This document shows, in pieces, positions 50,820-52,751 of a DNA stretch of 52,751 nucleotides. Within the stretch, counting starts at the first letter, position 1. Each line of letters begins with the position of its first letter. A model generated the notes under the pieces. The model was not told the DNA's origin. It did not search any database and saw only the letters and a program-made list of their open reading frames with translations. The translations under genes were made by a program, and so were the position numbers. The DNA is from an uncultured Lachnospiraceae bacterium (GTDB lineage Bacteria > Bacillota > Clostridia > Lachnospirales > Lachnospiraceae), in contig CAJUTC010000022.1 of the NCBI GenBank assembly GCA_910589195.1, forward strand, positions 1 to 52,751, read 5' to 3'.

Positions 50820-51925
50820 TTCATGCAGCAGTCTTGATACTAAAAATAATTGGATGGATTTTGCTTGGGATTCTGGGGATTATCCTTGGAATCCTGCTTT
50901 TCGTACTCTTTTCAGCCGTTCGCTACCGGATCGATGGAGAAAAAAAAGAAAGGCTGGAAGGATCGGCGCGCGTTACCTGGCTTTTTTGGATCTTGTCAGT
51001 TACTGCGGTCTACCGGGATGGCCTGTCTATTAAAGTAAGGATTTTTGGGCGGACAATCTGGAAAACACAGACCACAGAACCGGTTTCGGACTTGGCGGAG
51101 CGGGAACCTGCGGATTCAGTTTCCGAATCGGCAGAACCGCAACCACATTTAACTGCGGAAATGAAACAGGAGGAATACCTGCAAGAGTTATCAAATTTAC
51201 ATCAAACGGAAAACAGGATTAAGGATAGCTGGAAGGACAGAAACAGGCAGGATAGCAGACAGGAAGTTACAGGTCTGGTTTCAGAAAGCAAAAATGCAGT
51301 CAGCGATCGGGATGCTGAGGTGTCAGAAACGATAAGGGATGAAGCAAAAAGTGGTTTTGTTTCTGCGCATAAGGAGAGGAGCAAAAAGCCCTCGTTCTGG
51401 GATAAAATGAAAGGCTGGATTTTTACAGTAAAAGAACGGGTTTTATCCATGATTAAAAAACTTCAGTTTTCAATCCAGTCAATTTGTGGTAAACTAAAAC
51501 AAGCAGAGGATCAGATTTTGTGGATCAGAGCCAAGTGGGAAGCTGCCCAGGCATTTATTCAGGATCCAGCGAATCAGAAATCAGCAAAGCTGATTCTGCG
51601 GCAAATAAAAAAGATATTCAAACATTTATTGCCCAGAAAGGGGAAGCTCATTCTTACTTTTGGATTAGAAGATCCATATCAAATGGGACAGATTCTTTCC
51701 ATCGCCAGTTTCCTGTACCCCTTTGTCCATAACCATTTAGAACTATCGCCAGTATTTGGCCAGAAGGTTTTGGAAGGAGAGGTGCATATTCGGGGCCGTA
51801 TCCGTTTGGGAGTGCTTCTGGGATATGGCTTAAGGCTTCTGCTGGATGGAAATATAAGAAAAAGGATATGGTACTGGATTCGTCCATCAAAAAAGCAGAG
51901 TCGGAACACCAAGATTGCGGCATAA
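50816..51925 (+). CDS. DUF2953 membrane-anchored protein (YtfI-like)
   Basis: 369 residues. One N-terminal TM helix (ILKIIGWILLGILGIILGIL) is followed by DUF2953 elements: RYRIDGEKKER, VTWLFWILSVTAVYRDG and KVRIFGRTIW; then a ~130-residue charged linker (about 85-190, low complexity) and the conserved C-terminal part KLILTFGLEDPYQMGQILSIA and GEVHIRGRIRLG. In Bacillus the homologue YtfI lies next to ytfJ (gerW), as here, so a sporulation or spore-coat role is likely. It starts on the stop codon of the preceding gene. Confidence 0.85.
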   Translation: MIHAAVLILKIIGWILLGILGIILGILLFVLFSAVRYRIDGEKKERLEGSARVTWLFWILSVTAVYRDGLSIKVRIFGRTIWKTQTTEPVSDLAEREPADSVSESAEPQPHLTAEMKQEEYLQELSNLHQTENRIKDSWKDRNRQDSRQEVTGLVSESKNAVSDRDAEVSETIRDEAKSGFVSAHKERSKKPSFWDKMKGWIFTVKERVLSMIKKLQFSIQSICGKLKQAEDQILWIRAKWEAAQAFIQDPANQKSAKLILRQIKKIFKHLLPRKGKLILTFGLEDPYQMGQILSIASFLYPFVHNHLELSPVFGQKVLEGEVHIRGRIRLGVLLGYGLRLLLDGNIRKRIWYWIRPSKKQSRNTKIAA

Positions 51926-51973
51926 AAGAAGATGCGGGAAACGAAAACAAAAACATAAGTTTAGGAGGTTTTT

Positions 51974-52381
51974 ATGGCAGATAACCATTTCTCATCAACA
52001 ATAGACGCGCTTTTTAAAGGCATGGATCGCTTTGTTACTACAAAAACTGTAGTAGGGGAAGCGGTTAAGATAGATGACGCAATTATTCTTCCGCTGGTGG
52101 ATGTATCCTGCGGCATGGCAGCCGGGGCATTTTCCGATAACGGCAAGAATAAAGATAACGGAGCTGGTGGGATGAGCGCCAAGATGACGCCAAGTGCGGT
52201 TTTGGTGATTCAAAACGGTACAGCTAAACTTGTCAGCGTAAGGAATCAGGATCCTATGACAAAAGCACTAGATTTAGTTCCCGATCTGGTAAATAAATTT
52301 GTAGGCGGCCCAAAAGGGGCAGGTGAAATTTCTCCAAAGGCCATGGAAGCGGCGGAAGAAATTGCGAAAGGAAAGGAATAG
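51974..52381 (+). CDS. gerW: GerW family sporulation protein (YtfJ)
   Basis: 135 residues. The YtfJ/GerW family signature is FKGMDRFVTTKTVVGEAVKI, with IILPLVDVSCGMAAGAF, a glycine-rich GAGGMSAKMTPSAVLVI and DLVPDLVNKF at the end. GerW is required for proper spore germination (nutrient response) in Bacillus. AGGAGG stands 7 bases before the ATG. The conserved DUF2953-gerW order is seen here as in Bacillus. Confidence 0.92.
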   Translation: MADNHFSSTIDALFKGMDRFVTTKTVVGEAVKIDDAIILPLVDVSCGMAAGAFSDNGKNKDNGAGGMSAKMTPSAVLVIQNGTAKLVSVRNQDPMTKALDLVPDLVNKFVGGPKGAGEISPKAMEAAEEIAKGKE

Positions 52382-52437
52382 ATGATAAGCGGTTCGCATA
52401 GGATATCCTATAAGGACAAAAAAGAAGGGGTATCCTT

Positions 52438-52575
52438 GTGAAACGATTGTATGGTCTAATGCTGTTTTGCTTTAGTTGTGGTATGGTTGCCCTTCTGTTC
52501 ATCCCGGTAACGCTAACCACATTGATTTTTATTGTTGCATGCTTAATAGTAGGATATAATCTGTTTTGCTGTTAA
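52438..52575 (+). CDS. 45-aa hydrophobic peptide after gerW
   Basis: From GTG 52438 to TAA 52575 the frame encodes MKRLYGLMLFCFSCGMVALL, a PVTLT turn and a second hydrophobic helix ending GYNLFCC. Two TM helices form a hairpin. GAAGGGG lies about 9 bases upstream. I recall similar tiny membrane proteins ending in GYNLFCC in Lachnospiraceae, but cannot verify. It lies directly after gerW and before the operon terminator. Confidence 0.6.
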   Translation: MKRLYGLMLFCFSCGMVALLFIPVTLTTLIFIVACLIVGYNLFCC

Positions 52576-52597
52576 AAATTCATTTATAATCGGTTTC

Positions 52598-52632
52598 GGC
52601 TTCAGACGGTAAGGGTCTGGAGCCTTTGTTTT
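52598..52632 (+). terminator. terminator of the gerW operon
   Basis: Ten-pair stem ggcttcagac/gtctggagcc (one wobble) with a 7-base loop, then TTTGTTTT. The final 119 bases of the window show no gene. Confidence 0.8.
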
Positions 52633-52751
52633 GCTGGGATGGCATCCATCAAGGATTTATTTCAGCCAGTTGATTTAAAATATGGAAAGCAAACTGGAAT
52701 TCTGATAAGACACTTTTTATAGCATTTAATAACTGTTATATCTTATCTTCA

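Overview
The window reads as a chromosomal segment of a spore-forming, anaerobic Gram-positive bacterium of the class Clostridia, most likely a member of the Lachnospiraceae. This rests on the gene content (alpha/beta SASP, YlbJ and GerW sporulation genes, RqcH, FakA/YloU, RecU, short HisG with HisZ), Bacillus-like gene neighbourhoods (rpmB | yloU-fakA-recG; rsmD-coaD-ylbJ; yicC-gmk-rpoZ; DUF2953-gerW), strong AGGAGG ribosome binding sites and moderate GC. The species assignment is inference. No rRNA, tRNA, CRISPR array, prophage or intact insertion sequence was seen.

Layout. 1-3.3 kb: the 3' part of a large NACHT/STAND-type NTPase gene whose start lies outside the window, a candidate immune gene. 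3.3-9.0 kb (minus strand): a potassium operon, trkH(ktrB)-trkA(ktrA)-34-aa membrane peptide-kdpD-kdpE. It carries the Kdp two-component system but no KdpFABC pump in the window, and a tandem repeat sits at the activator position upstream of trkH. 9.2-10.2 kb (minus): a NifX-like protein and an HD-domain hydrolase. 10.4-15.5 kb: rpmB diverges from yloU-fakA-recG, followed by a nitroreductase. 15.7-17.4 kb (minus): an unknown two-TM membrane protein and a SASP gene with a sigma-G-like promoter. 17.7-21.2 kb: rsmD-coaD-coiled-coil gene facing ylbJ, then an M23 peptidase. 21.2-28.6 kb: a run of tightly packed RNA-modification and enzyme genes (RsmF-like methyltransferase, RsuA- and RluA-type pseudouridine synthases, HAD phosphatase, YgiQ radical SAM, SDR). 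28.6-30.5 kb: trpS and recU.

30.5-37.6 kb: a histidine operon from a consensus promoter, hisZ-hisG-hisD-hisB-(unknown membrane protein)-hisA-(degenerate HisF-like domain fused to HisI-HisE). hisC, hisH and a catalytic hisF are not in the window. 37.6-39.7 kb: pepT, a small unknown gene and a DUF503 gene. 39.7-40.2 kb is a gene-poor scar with a decayed ISAs1-type transposase start and a start-less coiled-coil frame. 40.3-41.6 kb: a half-size EamA transporter and an XRE regulator/membrane protein pair. 41.8-43.6 kb (minus): rqcH. 43.8-52.6 kb: a long housekeeping run, yicC-gmk-rpoZ-(47-aa ORF)-rimO-pgsA-cinA, two unknown genes, DUF2953, gerW and a 45-aa membrane peptide, closed by a terminator.

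Most of the window is ordinary chromosomal core. The most unusual items are the HisF-like/HisIE fusion and the membrane gene inside the his operon, the KdpDE-Ktr operon with its micropeptide and putative KdpE operator, the repeat-bearing NACHT gene at the left edge, and a terminator embedded in the coding sequence of the convergent ylbJ gene.
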